Shown in pieces: positions 1 through 7,813 of a DNA stretch of 25,350 nt; the stretch's first letter is position 1, and the number at the start of each line of letters is the position of its first letter. The stretch is taken from positions 1 to 25,350 of the forward strand of contig DDJS01000041.1 in the NCBI GenBank assembly GCA_002339165.1, given 5' to 3'. A program made the translations under genes and the position numbers. The notes under the pieces are model-generated. The model did no database searches. It had not been told where the DNA came from and saw nothing but the letters and a program-made list of their open reading frames with translations. The stretch is from Cellvibrionales bacterium UBA2618. GTDB lineage: Bacteria > Pseudomonadota > Gammaproteobacteria > Pseudomonadales > Porticoccaceae.

Positions 1-97
1 GTTACGTGCCTTTGCTACTGCGCATTTTTTAAAAAGCACGGTGTGATGTTTGATCCTGTGCCCCAGGGCTTTCTGAACAATACCCATCTACAAGACA

Positions 98-127
98 ACA
101 AAAAACCCTGACAATTTCTTGCCAGGG
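98..127 (-). terminator. Rho-independent terminator of the cold-shock gene
   Basis: On the - strand an 8-bp stem (CCCTGGCA pairing with TGTCAGGG, one G-U pair, 6-base loop) is followed directly by a run of six T. It lies about 37 bases past the cold-shock stop codon, so the gene is probably a single-gene transcript. The structure is seen in the sequence; its activity is inferred. Confidence 0.82.
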
Positions 128-164
128 CTTTCGAATCTTATGTTCTATGTAAAAACTGTAAGAC

Positions 165-377
165 TTATTCGGCGATTACATTCTCTGCCTGCGCGCCTTT
201 CTGGCCTTGAGTGACTACCATCGTCACAGCTTGGCCTTCTTTTAGCGATTTGAATCCGTCGGCCTGAATGGCACTGTGGTGAACAAATACGTCACCGCCG
301 CCTTCTTGCTCAATAAATCCGAAACCTTTACTGTCGTTAAACCACTTTACAGTGCCAGAAACTCTTTCCCCTGACAT
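165..377 (-). CDS. Cold-shock protein, CspA family
   Basis: A 70-residue single cold-shock domain protein, the usual length for the CspA family. RNP1 (KGFGFI, residues 17-22) and RNP2 (VFVHH, residues 30-34) are both intact, as is the N-terminal VKWFN motif. These proteins bind single-stranded RNA/DNA in the cytoplasm and melt mRNA secondary structure; some are cold-induced, others constitutive. A GAGG ribosome-binding site lies just before the ATG. The gene stands alone, with its own terminator downstream and a long, structured AT-rich upstream region that resembles the long leaders of cold-inducible csp genes. Which paralogue it is (CspA, CspD, CspE, etc.) cannot be decided here, so no symbol is given. 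Confidence 0.96.
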   Translation of the reverse strand: MSGERVSGTVKWFNDSKGFGFIEQEGGGDVFVHHSAIQADGFKSLKEGQAVTMVVTQGQKGAQAENVIAE

Positions 378-891
378 AACTACCTCACTTAAATTTTCTT
401 TACCGTTTAAGGCGATTAATTATCCAGCCTCGTTACGGGGCTAGCCTAACACAAACTGCTGAGCAGCATGTGCGGAGAAACGTAGAACTCCCTCCGATCT
501 TGCATACTATGGCTTTTAATTCTTTTATGCTAATTTTTTTTTGTTTTTTTGTGGTTTTTCCTCAAAAAAGTCCTTTTTTTTGTGTTTTAGGTTTCATTTT
601 TCGGATTTTCATGGCGCATTGCGCCCGAGAAGAGCAAATTCACGGATCGAAGTATTATGGTTATCGGCATTAAACGCTCGAATTAACCCCGCATGAGGCA
701 ATCGCTCCGTCCATAGGCGCGTAAATCCATGCCGTCTACAGGGTGCTTTGCCGCATGCGCGGCCAAAACAATCTGCTAAATCTATGTCCAGACAGATAAT
801 AATCATCGTTCTGCAGCACAGTGCTGTTGCGTTGCGGTTGCGAACTGTAGACTAGATACCGCGGTACCCCCCAACTGAGAGTGCAATTTTA
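378..891. other. 514-bp intergenic region between csp and the SrkA-type kinase
   Basis: No convincing gene is present: the short open frames of 65-67 codons have low-complexity or unfamiliar translations. The left part reads as the leader of the cold-shock gene on the - strand, with a 7-bp hairpin at 426-442 and a palindrome CTGCTGAGCAG at 458-468. Around 534-580 the + strand is very T-rich (nine T, then G, then seven T), which is an A-tract on the csp strand. The right part, upstream of the kinase, holds a 13-bp palindrome at 814-826 and a 10-bp palindrome at 857-866. A small RNA cannot be excluded. Confidence 0.6.
504..533 (-). promoter_or_regulatory. Candidate sigma70 promoter for the cold-shock gene
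   Basis: On the - strand, TTAGCA (528-533) and TAGTAT (504-509) are separated by 18 bases. An A-rich UP-element-like tract lies upstream. A start near 497 would give a leader of about 120 bases, in keeping with cold-inducible csp mRNAs. The match is only moderate and is assigned by eye. Confidence 0.35.
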
Positions 892-1878
892 ATGCAAACT
901 GACACGCGCCATCCGTTTGACGAACTGACTCCCGACCTGATGATCGATGCAGTGGAAAGCCAGAATTTTATTTCTGACGGTCGATTCTTGGCGCTAAACA
1001 GCTATGAGAATCGAGTTTACCAAGTCGGTATCGAGGGGCAAGACCCGATGATTGCAAAGTTCTATCGGCCGCAGCGGTGGACAGACGCGCAAATTGATGA
1101 AGAACATGCCTATTGCTTTCAATTATTGGCGCAGGAATTGCCCGTGGTGGCGCCCTGGGTTAACGCAGCGGGACACAGCTTACATCGACACTCGGGCTAT
1201 CTTTTTTCGCTCTACACTCGCCGTGGCGGGCGCGCCCCAGAGTTGGGTGATTTGGACAACCTATTAATTCTCGGTCGGTTGATGGGTAGAATTCACGGCG
1301 TCGGATCGATGCAATCATTCACCCATCGTCCAACGCTCGACGTAGAGAATTTTGGTTGGCGTTCGTACCGATTGATCAGCCAGCGGTTTATGATTCCCGA
1401 ATTGCAGACCGCTTATGATTCGCTGGCGCTCGACGTGCTAAAGAAAATTGACCAATTAATGGCCGACTACGGACCGGTGCGTACGATTAGAGTTCATGGC
1501 GATTGCCACTCTGGGAACATCCTTTGGCGGGACGATTATCCACACTTTGTCGACTTCGATGATTCACGCATGGCGCCAGCAGTGCAAGATTTGTGGATGC
1601 TGTTGTCTGGAGATCGCTACGAGCAGAGCTTACAGATGGCGGAGTTAGTCGAGGGTTACAACGAGTTTTGCGACTTTGACTACCGCGAATTGCGCCTGAT
1701 CGAGGTACTGCGGACGCTGCGCATGATGCATCACAGTGCTTGGCTGGCGAAACGTTGGGACGATCCAGCTTTTCCGCGGGCGTTCCCATGGTTCGGCTCC
1801 GCCCGCTATTGGAGCGACCACATATTGATGCTTAGAGAGCAGTTGGCGGCTTTGGATGAGCCCGTGCTGCATATTTAA
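892..1878 (+). CDS. srkA: SrkA/RdoA (YihE)-type stress-response Ser/Thr kinase
   Basis: A 328-residue cytoplasmic protein of the aminoglycoside-phosphotransferase/choline-kinase fold, matching the length of E. coli SrkA (YihE). Residues 202-209 form the catalytic loop HGDCHSGN, and the metal-binding segment FVDFDDS starts near residue 219. The N-terminus (YENRVYQVG, then IAKFYRP) matches the nucleotide-binding part. In E. coli SrkA counters stress-induced death and is linked to the Cpx response. Here the gene is not beside dsbA, its partner in enterics. It stands alone and converges on the DUF481 gene with a 10-base gap. Two palindromes lie within 80 bases upstream, but I see no CpxR-like tandem GTAAA. 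The ATG at 892 has only a weak ribosome-binding site; the N-terminal alignment supports it. Confidence 0.93.
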   Translation: MQTDTRHPFDELTPDLMIDAVESQNFISDGRFLALNSYENRVYQVGIEGQDPMIAKFYRPQRWTDAQIDEEHAYCFQLLAQELPVVAPWVNAAGHSLHRHSGYLFSLYTRRGGRAPELGDLDNLLILGRLMGRIHGVGSMQSFTHRPTLDVENFGWRSYRLISQRFMIPELQTAYDSLALDVLKKIDQLMADYGPVRTIRVHGDCHSGNILWRDDYPHFVDFDDSRMAPAVQDLWMLLSGDRYEQSLQMAELVEGYNEFCDFDYRELRLIEVLRTLRMMHHSAWLAKRWDDPAFPRAFPWFGSARYWSDHILMLREQLAALDEPVLHI

Positions 1879-1888
1879 TGCCGGCCGC

Positions 1889-2794
1889 CTACCAAGAGTA
1901 ATTGATGCCCATGGAGAACTGAGTATCGAGGCGTTCTTTATCAAGAGCCGGTTGATTGTCGTAAAGTAACTCGAGTTTGAGTTCGGTGAATAAATTTTTG
2001 ATCAACGGCACCTTGATTCCAAGGTCAATATTCGCCTGGCTATCCTTGGCATGCTGCATGGAGACCCTGATATCTTGACTGTGAAAGAGTTCGATGCGCT
2101 CGAACAAAATATGTGAATAGTCCAGCGACCAACTCCAGGTGAGGTGGTCGCTGGAGTTCTTTCCGGCAACTTCTTCGACAATCCACAAGATACCAGACTC
2201 CAGCGATAGGCGGGAATTTGGCGTGTCCCAAAACTGGTGTCCTAAGGCGGATCCTAGCGTGTATGTTTTCGCGATAGCTCGCGTTTCATCGGCCCCCACA
2301 GACGCCTCATTACGCCAGAACCACTGGTCACTATAAAACCAATCATTGGCATAACCGAGGTTGTACCTGTCCTCGGCCCGTTGTTCCTCCAAGCTATGAT
2401 TTTCATATTCGAATTGCACCGTTTGGCGTGCTTTAACGGTGCGTCGCTGGACGGTCGTGTCGACATCCCAATCGCGGCGGCTCTGATTGCCATTAGCGGC
2501 GGAACCGGTTATTGATAGACCGCCAGAATAGCGCGGCGCAGATCCCGGATTAGGGTCTGTGTGGGGCGAAAAATCGCCGCTATCAGAGGGTTTATCAAGG
2601 TTTATTATCTGCGACAGTTGGATGGTGAGTCGGCCAAAATTATCCGACATCCAAATCAAATGGGTGGCCGACTTCTCAACTAATTTACCGTTCAAGATAT
2701 CTCCATTGATTAGTCTGAGTTGCTCGCTAAGGCACGCGGATGAAAGCGCCATCAGACTAAGGGTCAAGGCTGTGTAGATGCAACGATAATGCAT
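1889..2794 (-). CDS. DUF481 family (YdiY-like) outer-membrane-type protein
   Basis: A 301-residue protein with a Sec-type signal peptide (hydrophobic stretch about residues 8-20, Ala-Cys near 20-21). A short basal domain follows (RLINGDILNGKLVEKSATHL, about 27-46), then a mature region of alternating aromatic and polar strands. These include tryptophan-rich segments (DWFYSDQWFWRNE) and a final strand ending in YSW, typical of DUF481 proteins predicted to form outer-membrane beta-barrels. E. coli YdiY is the best-known relative; its function is unclear, though some relatives are acid-inducible. The segment LSSAC is a poor lipobox, so lipidation is possible but unlikely. It is divergent from gcvH, with a perfect inverted repeat in between, and convergent with the kinase gene. 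Confidence 0.85.
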   Translation of the reverse strand: MHYRCIYTALTLSLMALSSACLSEQLRLINGDILNGKLVEKSATHLIWMSDNFGRLTIQLSQIINLDKPSDSGDFSPHTDPNPGSAPRYSGGLSITGSAANGNQSRRDWDVDTTVQRRTVKARQTVQFEYENHSLEEQRAEDRYNLGYANDWFYSDQWFWRNEASVGADETRAIAKTYTLGSALGHQFWDTPNSRLSLESGILWIVEEVAGKNSSDHLTWSWSLDYSHILFERIELFHSQDIRVSMQHAKDSQANIDLGIKVPLIKNLFTELKLELLYDNQPALDKERLDTQFSMGINYSW

Positions 2795-2836
2795 GTCGCG
2801 GATTCCAAGTTATACGATCGTTGTTGAGGTCCGAGA

Positions 2837-2873
2837 TTATACGGGTTTGAGTAAGCCACTCAAACCCGTATAA
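2837..2873. repeat. Perfect 16-bp inverted repeat with a 5-base spacer
   Basis: Arm TTATACGGGTTTGAGT (2837-2852), spacer AAGCC (2853-2857), then the exact reverse complement of the arm (2858-2873). It lies between divergent genes, 42 bases from the DUF481 start and 85 from the gcvH start. No T tract follows on either strand, so it does not look like an ordinary intrinsic terminator. It could be an operator for a dimeric regulator, an mRNA leader hairpin for the DUF481 gene, or a relic of a small repeat element. Confidence 0.9.
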
Positions 2874-2879
2874 AAATAG

Positions 2880-2909
2880 TCTACATTTCTATCGATGGCG
2901 CGTTAAAAT
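2880..2909 (+). promoter_or_regulatory. Candidate sigma70 promoter for gcvH
   Basis: TCTACA (2880-2885) and TAAAAT (2904-2909) are separated by 18 bases, each with 4-5 of 6 consensus matches, and lie just after the inverted repeat. A ribosome-binding site GGAGAAGG lies directly before the gcvH ATG at 2959. Assigned by eye. Confidence 0.33.
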
Positions 2910-2958
2910 GGCCGACGGATTATCTTAAAGATGGGTTATTTAAAAACTGGAGAAGGCA

Positions 2959-3345
2959 ATGAGCGAATTTCGCGCAGAATTAAAGTACGCGGAAAGCCAC
3001 GAATGGCTAAAAATAGAATCTGATGGGTCGGTTTTACTTGGTATAACGGATCATGCCCAAGATGCTCTCGGGGATGTTGTGTATGTTGAATTGCCAGATG
3101 TTGGCGATCAAATAGACGCCGGGGCAGAGGTGGCTGTAGTCGAATCGGTTAAGGCGGCGTCAGATATTTACACGCCGATCTCTGGTGAAGTTGTCGAGAT
3201 CAATGCCGGATTGCAAGATGACCCGAGCATGGTTAACAGCTCGCCCTATGATCTTGGTTGGTTTATGCGCCTGAAGCCCCAAGATATCCAAAGTGTTGAA
3301 GATTTGTTAGATATTGATGGCTATCGCGCACTAGTCGAGGACTAG
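2959..3345 (+). CDS. gcvH: Glycine cleavage system H protein
   Basis: A 128-residue protein of normal H-protein length. The lipoyl-lysine motif VESVKAASD places the modified lysine at residue 65. The N-terminal YAESHEWL and C-terminal SSPYDLGWF segments are the other conserved blocks. H protein carries the aminomethyl group between the P, T and L proteins of the glycine cleavage complex and can also donate lipoyl groups. Here gcvH stands alone: neither gcvT nor gcvP is in the window, the next gene converges 10 bases away, and no glycine-riboswitch-like leader was recognised in the short upstream region. A strong GGAGAAGG site supports the chosen start. Confidence 0.97.
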   Translation: MSEFRAELKYAESHEWLKIESDGSVLLGITDHAQDALGDVVYVELPDVGDQIDAGAEVAVVESVKAASDIYTPISGEVVEINAGLQDDPSMVNSSPYDLGWFMRLKPQDIQSVEDLLDIDGYRALVED

Positions 3346-3355
3346 GGTGGATGGT

Positions 3356-4012
3356 TTATTGGCGCAGCGAAATGACTTTCCAGCTGCGTTTTTCGGCCTC
3401 GCTAAGCAATGCCGGATCCGGATCGACCACTATGGGTTGATCGACGCATTCGAGTAGCGCCAGATCGTTGATCGAGTCGGTGTAAAAGTAGCTTCCCTCA
3501 AGCGTTTCCCGTTGCTGTTTTAACCATGCCGTCAGACGCGTTACCTTGCCTTCGCGAAAGGTCGCTACGCCATCGACATCGCCGCTGTAGCGACCATTTT
3601 TGATCACCAGTTCGGTCGCCAGTATCTCGTTAAGCCCAAGGGCGTGGCAGATCGGTTCGACGACGAATCGGTTTGTCGAAGTGATGACCACTATGCGATC
3701 GTTTTGTGCACGGTGCTTTTGCAATAATTCGTCGGCTTTGGGCAAACGCATTGGGATTATGTATTGGTTCATGAAAACGGCGTGCATGTCGACTAATTGA
3801 TGCATCGGTATCTCGGCCAGAGGCGCCAGCGAGAATTTTAAGTAGGCGTCGTTGTCGAGGGTGCCGGCGACGTAGTCGTGATAGTATTTGTCGTTATTAC
3901 GTCGGTAGTGAGTCGCATCGACATAGCCATTTTTAACCAGGAATTGCCCCCAGCTATGGTCGCTGTCTCCGGCAATTAGCGTATTGTCTAGGTCGAAAAG
4001 AGCGAGCGGCAT
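3356..4012 (-). CDS. HAD superfamily IB phosphatase (SerB-like)
   Basis: About 218 residues, cytoplasmic. All four HAD motifs are visible: DxDxT as FDLDNTL near the N-terminus, a Ser/Thr motif II in VVITSTNR, the lysine in REGKVTRL, and the acidic motif IV in YTDSINDLALL. The small cap and spacing fit the HAD-IB group, which includes phosphoserine phosphatase and relatives acting on small phosphorylated metabolites; the substrate is unknown. ATG 4012 gives the family-typical MPLALFDLDNTL start; a GTG two codons upstream (4018) is possible. It is divergent from rppH. As I recall, the same HAD/rppH/ptsP neighbourhood occurs in Pseudomonas, where the HAD gene is likewise annotated only generally. 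Confidence 0.9.
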   Translation of the reverse strand: MPLALFDLDNTLIAGDSDHSWGQFLVKNGYVDATHYRRNNDKYYHDYVAGTLDNDAYLKFSLAPLAEIPMHQLVDMHAVFMNQYIIPMRLPKADELLQKHRAQNDRIVVITSTNRFVVEPICHALGLNEILATELVIKNGRYSGDVDGVATFREGKVTRLTAWLKQQRETLEGSYFYTDSINDLALLECVDQPIVVDPDPALLSEAEKRSWKVISLRQ

Positions 4013-4148
4013 TTCCACAGTTCAGAGATATTTGTTAGGCTGGCAAGCATAGCGGTGTTCGCGCAGGTGCTCAAGACTAAGTTGTCGCCATAGTGGCGTT
4101 TGCCCGGTATCTACACCGGCGTTGTTCGACCAAGAGGGAATACACAGG

Positions 4149-4661
4149 TTGTTAGATAAAAATGGTTTTCGTTCAAATGTTGCGATTGTCTTAAGTGATG
4201 GCTGCGGCAGGGTGTTTTGGGCTAAGAGATTAGGGCAGTCGGCATGGCAATTCCCTCAGGGCGGAGTCGACAGTGCCGAGAGTGCCGAGCAGGCCTTGTA
4301 CCGCGAACTGCACGAGGAAATAGGTCTTGATCGTGGTGATGTCAGCGTGATTCACAGTTCGAGGCGCTGGCTGCGTTACAAAATCCCGCCGGCTATGCAG
4401 CGCAAAGGTCCGGCGCCGGTGTGTATAGGACAAAAACAAAAATGGTATTTTTTACGACTCGAAGCGTCGGCCGAAAAAATTTGCTTTGACAGCACTCAGT
4501 CGCCAGAGTTTGACGACTGGCAGTGGGTCAATTACTGGCATCCGGTAGAGGCAGTGGTGGCGTTTAAACGCGGTGTTTATCGGGCGGCACTGAAAGAATT
4601 TTCCGCGCACAATTACCGTCTCCAACGGGCCCATTGTGAAGCCAAGGTATCTCAATGCTAG
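4149..4661 (+). CDS. rppH: RNA pyrophosphohydrolase RppH (Nudix)
   Basis: A 170-residue Nudix hydrolase that removes pyrophosphate from 5'-triphosphate mRNA and so triggers RNase E-dependent decay. The Nudix box spans about residues 38-60 (GGVDSAESAEQALYRELHEE plus IGL). Other RppH-specific blocks are WQFPQGG, VCIGQKQKWY and SPEFDDWQWVNYWHPV. A frame is open from a TTG at 4122, but the TTG at 4149 is preferred. It gives MLDKNGFRSNV, which aligns residue for residue with the E. coli start MIDDDGYRPNV, and it has an AGAGGG site about 10 bases upstream. The stop overlaps the ptsP start by 7 bases (ATGCTAG), so the two are probably translationally coupled. Confidence 0.95.
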   Translation: MLDKNGFRSNVAIVLSDGCGRVFWAKRLGQSAWQFPQGGVDSAESAEQALYRELHEEIGLDRGDVSVIHSSRRWLRYKIPPAMQRKGPAPVCIGQKQKWYFLRLEASAEKICFDSTQSPEFDDWQWVNYWHPVEAVVAFKRGVYRAALKEFSAHNYRLQRAHCEAKVSQC

Positions 4662-6931
4662 CGAATTTACGCGCCATAGTTCAGGACGTTAACAGCGCGC
4701 GAAGTTTGCCTGAGGTGCTGAGTATTATCGTCAAAGAGTTAAAGTCGGCGCTCTCGGCTGGCGTGTGTTCGGTGTATTTATTTGATCCACGCGATCAGCG
4801 CTACGTGCTGATGGCAACCGAAGGGTTGCGGCAGACCGCGATCGGTAAAATTCGCCTTGGCATGCGCGAGGGCCTGGTGGGGTTAGTGGCTGCACGAGAA
4901 GAGCCCCTAAATCTCCAGAACGCTGATCAGCACGCTAATTTTGTCTACTTTGAAGAAGCTGGCGAGGCGCCGTACCACTCATTTTTGGGTGTGCCTATTA
5001 TCCATCAACGTAAAGTATTGGGCGTTTTGGTGCTACAGCAGACTACCGAGAGGCGTTTTGCCAGCGAAGAAGAGGCTTTTGTAGTCACCGTATGTGCACA
5101 ACTATCTGGCGCCATTGCCCATGCTGAGGCCACTGGGGTGCTTAAGCGCCTTTCGTTGAGCGGTCGCGGGAAGAGTCGCGAGGCAACTTTTCACGGTATC
5201 GCTAGCTGCCCCGGCATTGGCATTGGCCGCGCCGTTTTATCCGCGCAAAGCTCCGATTTGACTATGGTACCGGAGCGCTATTGCACTGATAGCGCCAGTG
5301 AGATCAAGCTTTTTCGAGAGGCTTTGGATGCCGCAAAAAGCGATATGCATAATTTGGGTGCAGGCTTACAAGAAAAGCTAAGCTCAGAGGAGTTCGCGTT
5401 ATTTGAAGTCTATATACGGATGCTCGATGATAGTTCGCTGGTCGGCGAGGTAGTCGCTGCGATCGAGTCTGGCCAGGCGGCCCAAACCGCGTGGAGCGCG
5501 GTTATTCTGAAGCACGTACAAACCTTTCGAAAGATGGATGATGTCTACTTGCGCGAGCGGGCAGCAGACGTATCGGATCTTGGCAAGCGGGTTTTAGGCT
5601 ACTTGCAGAAAGACAGTATGACCTCTGCGGTCTTGCCCCGAAGAGCAATTCTAGTGGGCGAGGATCTCTCTGCTGCGGTGCTTGCGGATATCCCGGTCAA
5701 CCGGCTGATGGGGATTATTTCGCTCAAGGGTTCGAGTAATTCGCACCTCGCGATCGTCGCTCGAGCACTCGGCATCCCGACCATTATGGGCGCTACCAAT
5801 CTGCCGCTGGCTGAACTCGAAGGTCAGGAATTGATCGTCGACGGTTTTAAAGGAACCGTGATAAGCCGCCCTTCGCGGACCTGTCGACGGGCTTATCTCC
5901 AGCGTCAACGCGAAGAAAAATTGCTCACTAAAGATCTGGAAAAATTGCGTGATATCCCCTGCGAAATGCCCGATGGTCAACGCATCGCCCTTTGGGTCAA
6001 CACCGGTTTGCGGCACGATACTCTGCGTTCACTTAGGAGCGGTGCCGAGGCCGTCGGTCTTTACCGCACCGAAATACCGTTTTTTATGCGCTCTAGTTTT
6101 CCTACCGAAGACGAGCAAATGGCCATTTATCGAGAACAACTACAGGCCTTTGCACCTCGCTCTGTGACCATGCGAACGCTAGATATCGGCGGTGATAAGG
6201 CGCTACCCTATTTCCCAATTGACGAGGAAAACCCCTTTCTTGGCTGGCGTGGTATCCGTATTTCGCTAGATCATCCAGAGATATTTTTGGTGCAGATCCG
6301 CGCGATGCTGCGTGCCGCAGAAGGGCTTGAAAATTTACGTATCATGTTGCCGATGATCAGCAGTGTCGGCGAGCTAGAGTGTGCCCTAGACTTGATTGAT
6401 CGAGCCTATCAAGAATTGACCACCGAGGAGGGACTGAGAATTGAGCGACCGCCGGTGGGAGCCATGATCGAAGTACCAGCGGCGGTTTACCAAGTCAAAG
6501 CCTTCAGCCGGAGGGTTCGATTTTTATCCGTGGGTACCAATGATTTGACTCAGTACCTGTTGGCAGTCGATCGCAATAATCCGCGCGTCGCGAACCTTTA
6601 TAACTCGCTGCACCCCAGCGTACTTCAAGCGTTAAACATTATTTGCGAACAGGCCAATGCGGCCGGCTGTGAATTGAGCGTCTGCGGCGAGCTTGCAGGC
6701 GATCCTTTGGGGGCAGTGCTGTTGACTGGGTTGGGATATCGGCACCTGTCGATGAGTGCCAGCGGCTTGCCAAAGGTTAAATCGATGCTTTTGCAAGTCC
6801 CCTATAGCCGAGCACGAGAGTTGGCGCAACGTGCGCTAAAGCTGTCTGATGCCGCCGCTGTGGAGGGTTTGTTGGCCCGCGAACTGGGTCAACCAGAGCT
6901 GACAAAATTATACCAATCGTCTGTGGTTTAG
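4655..6931 (+). CDS. ptsP: PtsP, enzyme I of the nitrogen PTS (PEP-protein phosphotransferase)
   Basis: A 758-residue cytoplasmic protein, close to the E. coli EI-Ntr length. An N-terminal GAF domain (about residues 1-160) precedes the PEP-utilising N-terminal domain and the swivelling histidine domain. Phospho-acceptor His364 is in SSNSHLAIVARALGIPT. The TIM-barrel domain carries LDIGGDKALPYF, NPFLGWRGIRISL, the signature SVGTNDLTQYLLAVDRNN and the catalytic Cys677 in SVCGELAGDP. PtsP autophosphorylates from PEP and passes phosphate to NPr and EIIA-Ntr; in E. coli the GAF domain senses glutamine and 2-oxoglutarate. The gene follows rppH with a 7-base overlap and converges on the NRDE gene. 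Confidence 0.97.
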   Translation: MLANLRAIVQDVNSARSLPEVLSIIVKELKSALSAGVCSVYLFDPRDQRYVLMATEGLRQTAIGKIRLGMREGLVGLVAAREEPLNLQNADQHANFVYFEEAGEAPYHSFLGVPIIHQRKVLGVLVLQQTTERRFASEEEAFVVTVCAQLSGAIAHAEATGVLKRLSLSGRGKSREATFHGIASCPGIGIGRAVLSAQSSDLTMVPERYCTDSASEIKLFREALDAAKSDMHNLGAGLQEKLSSEEFALFEVYIRMLDDSSLVGEVVAAIESGQAAQTAWSAVILKHVQTFRKMDDVYLRERAADVSDLGKRVLGYLQKDSMTSAVLPRRAILVGEDLSAAVLADIPVNRLMGIISLKGSSNSHLAIVARALGIPTIMGATNLPLAELEGQELIVDGFKGTVISRPSRTCRRAYLQRQREEKLLTKDLEKLRDIPCEMPDGQRIALWVNTGLRHDTLRSLRSGAEAVGLYRTEIPFFMRSSFPTEDEQMAIYREQLQAFAPRSVTMRTLDIGGDKALPYFPIDEENPFLGWRGIRISLDHPEIFLVQIRAMLRAAEGLENLRIMLPMISSVGELECALDLIDRAYQELTTEEGLRIERPPVGAMIEVPAAVYQVKAFSRRVRFLSVGTNDLTQYLLAVDRNNPRVANLYNSLHPSVLQALNIICEQANAAGCELSVCGELAGDPLGAVLLTGLGYRHLSMSASGLPKVKSMLLQVPYSRARELAQRALKLSDAAAVEGLLARELGQPELTKLYQSSVV

Positions 6932-6934
6932 AGC

Positions 6935-7696
6935 CTACGGCTGAAAGGTGAACCTCTGGCTAGACTGGAATACCCCCTGTTCGTAGCAATTTTCCATCAC
7001 CACGATCTCTCCGCTGCTAGCGACCATAACACCAGTGGAAGCTCGCGTTCCATAGTCCTCACTAATGATGAATGCGGAGGACAGACGCTTCTCCCATTCG
7101 CGCGGAATAACGGTATCCGGTAAGCGAGTGTCGGGGTAGGGATGGCGCCTCGATAACAGCGATGTCAATTCCGCCAACCGATCGTGCTCTGAGCCATAGC
7201 CCGCTAGGCTGTTTCTAAGCTGTTGTTTCGCATAGTCTACTTTCGGCCATGGGCTGTCTAGACTATGATTACTGATCGCGTAGATGCCTGGGTCGAGGGC
7301 GGTGGCGGTTTGCTGATAGTTGTTGAGGTAATGTAGCGAGTTGCCGTCAAATACCAGTAGATTAAATCCAGAATAGTGCTTGGCCCGTTGGCGCGCGGCC
7401 TTGGTCCAGTCTGCCGCAGACGCCTCAGATGTCAAAAAATCAGCTACTAATTGGCCTCTAGAAAGGGGCTTGTCGGGCCCAAATATGCCGAGGAAGTTAG
7501 TCACGGCGGCGAAGCGACCACCGCCTGATACCCCCAGCCAGGTGCCACCCGCCCGAAGATCGCGGCCGGCCAAAATATTGGCCGATGGCCACCATTCCAT
7601 GGCTGCGGTGGGCCGTGCATAAAACTCGTCTCGATTGGAGCAGACTGCCAGTTGCAGGTCGGGAATAACTTTGTAGGCGAGGGCTATTAGGCACAT
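6935..7696 (-). CDS. NRDE/TANGO2 family protein
   Basis: A 253-residue protein beginning MCLIALAYK with the diagnostic NRDE motif at residues 21-24 (CSNRDEFYARP). The conserved GGTWLGVSGGGRFAAVTNF segment follows. Cys2 after the initiator Met is the nucleophile position of the Ntn-hydrolase-like fold predicted for this family. The eukaryotic relative TANGO2 is linked to Golgi organisation and to haem or lipid handling; bacterial members are poorly characterised, so no reaction is assigned. The gene lies on the - strand between ptsP (converging, 3-base gap) and lgt (diverging), suggesting an independent transcript. The ATG at 7696 is fixed by the conserved Cys2. Confidence 0.9.
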   Translation of the reverse strand: MCLIALAYKVIPDLQLAVCSNRDEFYARPTAAMEWWPSANILAGRDLRAGGTWLGVSGGGRFAAVTNFLGIFGPDKPLSRGQLVADFLTSEASAADWTKAARQRAKHYSGFNLLVFDGNSLHYLNNYQQTATALDPGIYAISNHSLDSPWPKVDYAKQQLRNSLAGYGSEHDRLAELTSLLSRRHPYPDTRLPDTVIPREWEKRLSSAFIISEDYGTRASTGVMVASSGEIVVMENCYEQGVFQSSQRFTFQP

Positions 7697-7813
7697 GTCG
7701 ACAGTTTATCCCGCGACAGTCGGCGCTGTCATCCTGCTAAGTGACGCAATTGGCCGGTGGTAGGCCGATCTATAAAAGGCTATTATCCCGCCTACTTAAA
7801 TAAGGAGGTTGCC

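Noticed and set aside
470..806. Short open frames on both strands in the gap between csp and the kinase gene
   Set aside because: Translations are low-complexity or unfamiliar, no convincing ribosome-binding sites are present, and the T-rich stretch alone explains the phenylalanine-rich frame.
2837..2873. Inverted repeat as an intrinsic terminator
   Set aside because: No T tract follows on either strand, and the flanking genes diverge, so no transcript is expected to end there. Kept as an unexplained repeat instead.
2795..2958. Glycine riboswitch upstream of gcvH
   Set aside because: The region is short, is largely taken by the inverted repeat and a candidate promoter, and shows no recognisable paired glycine-aptamer layout.
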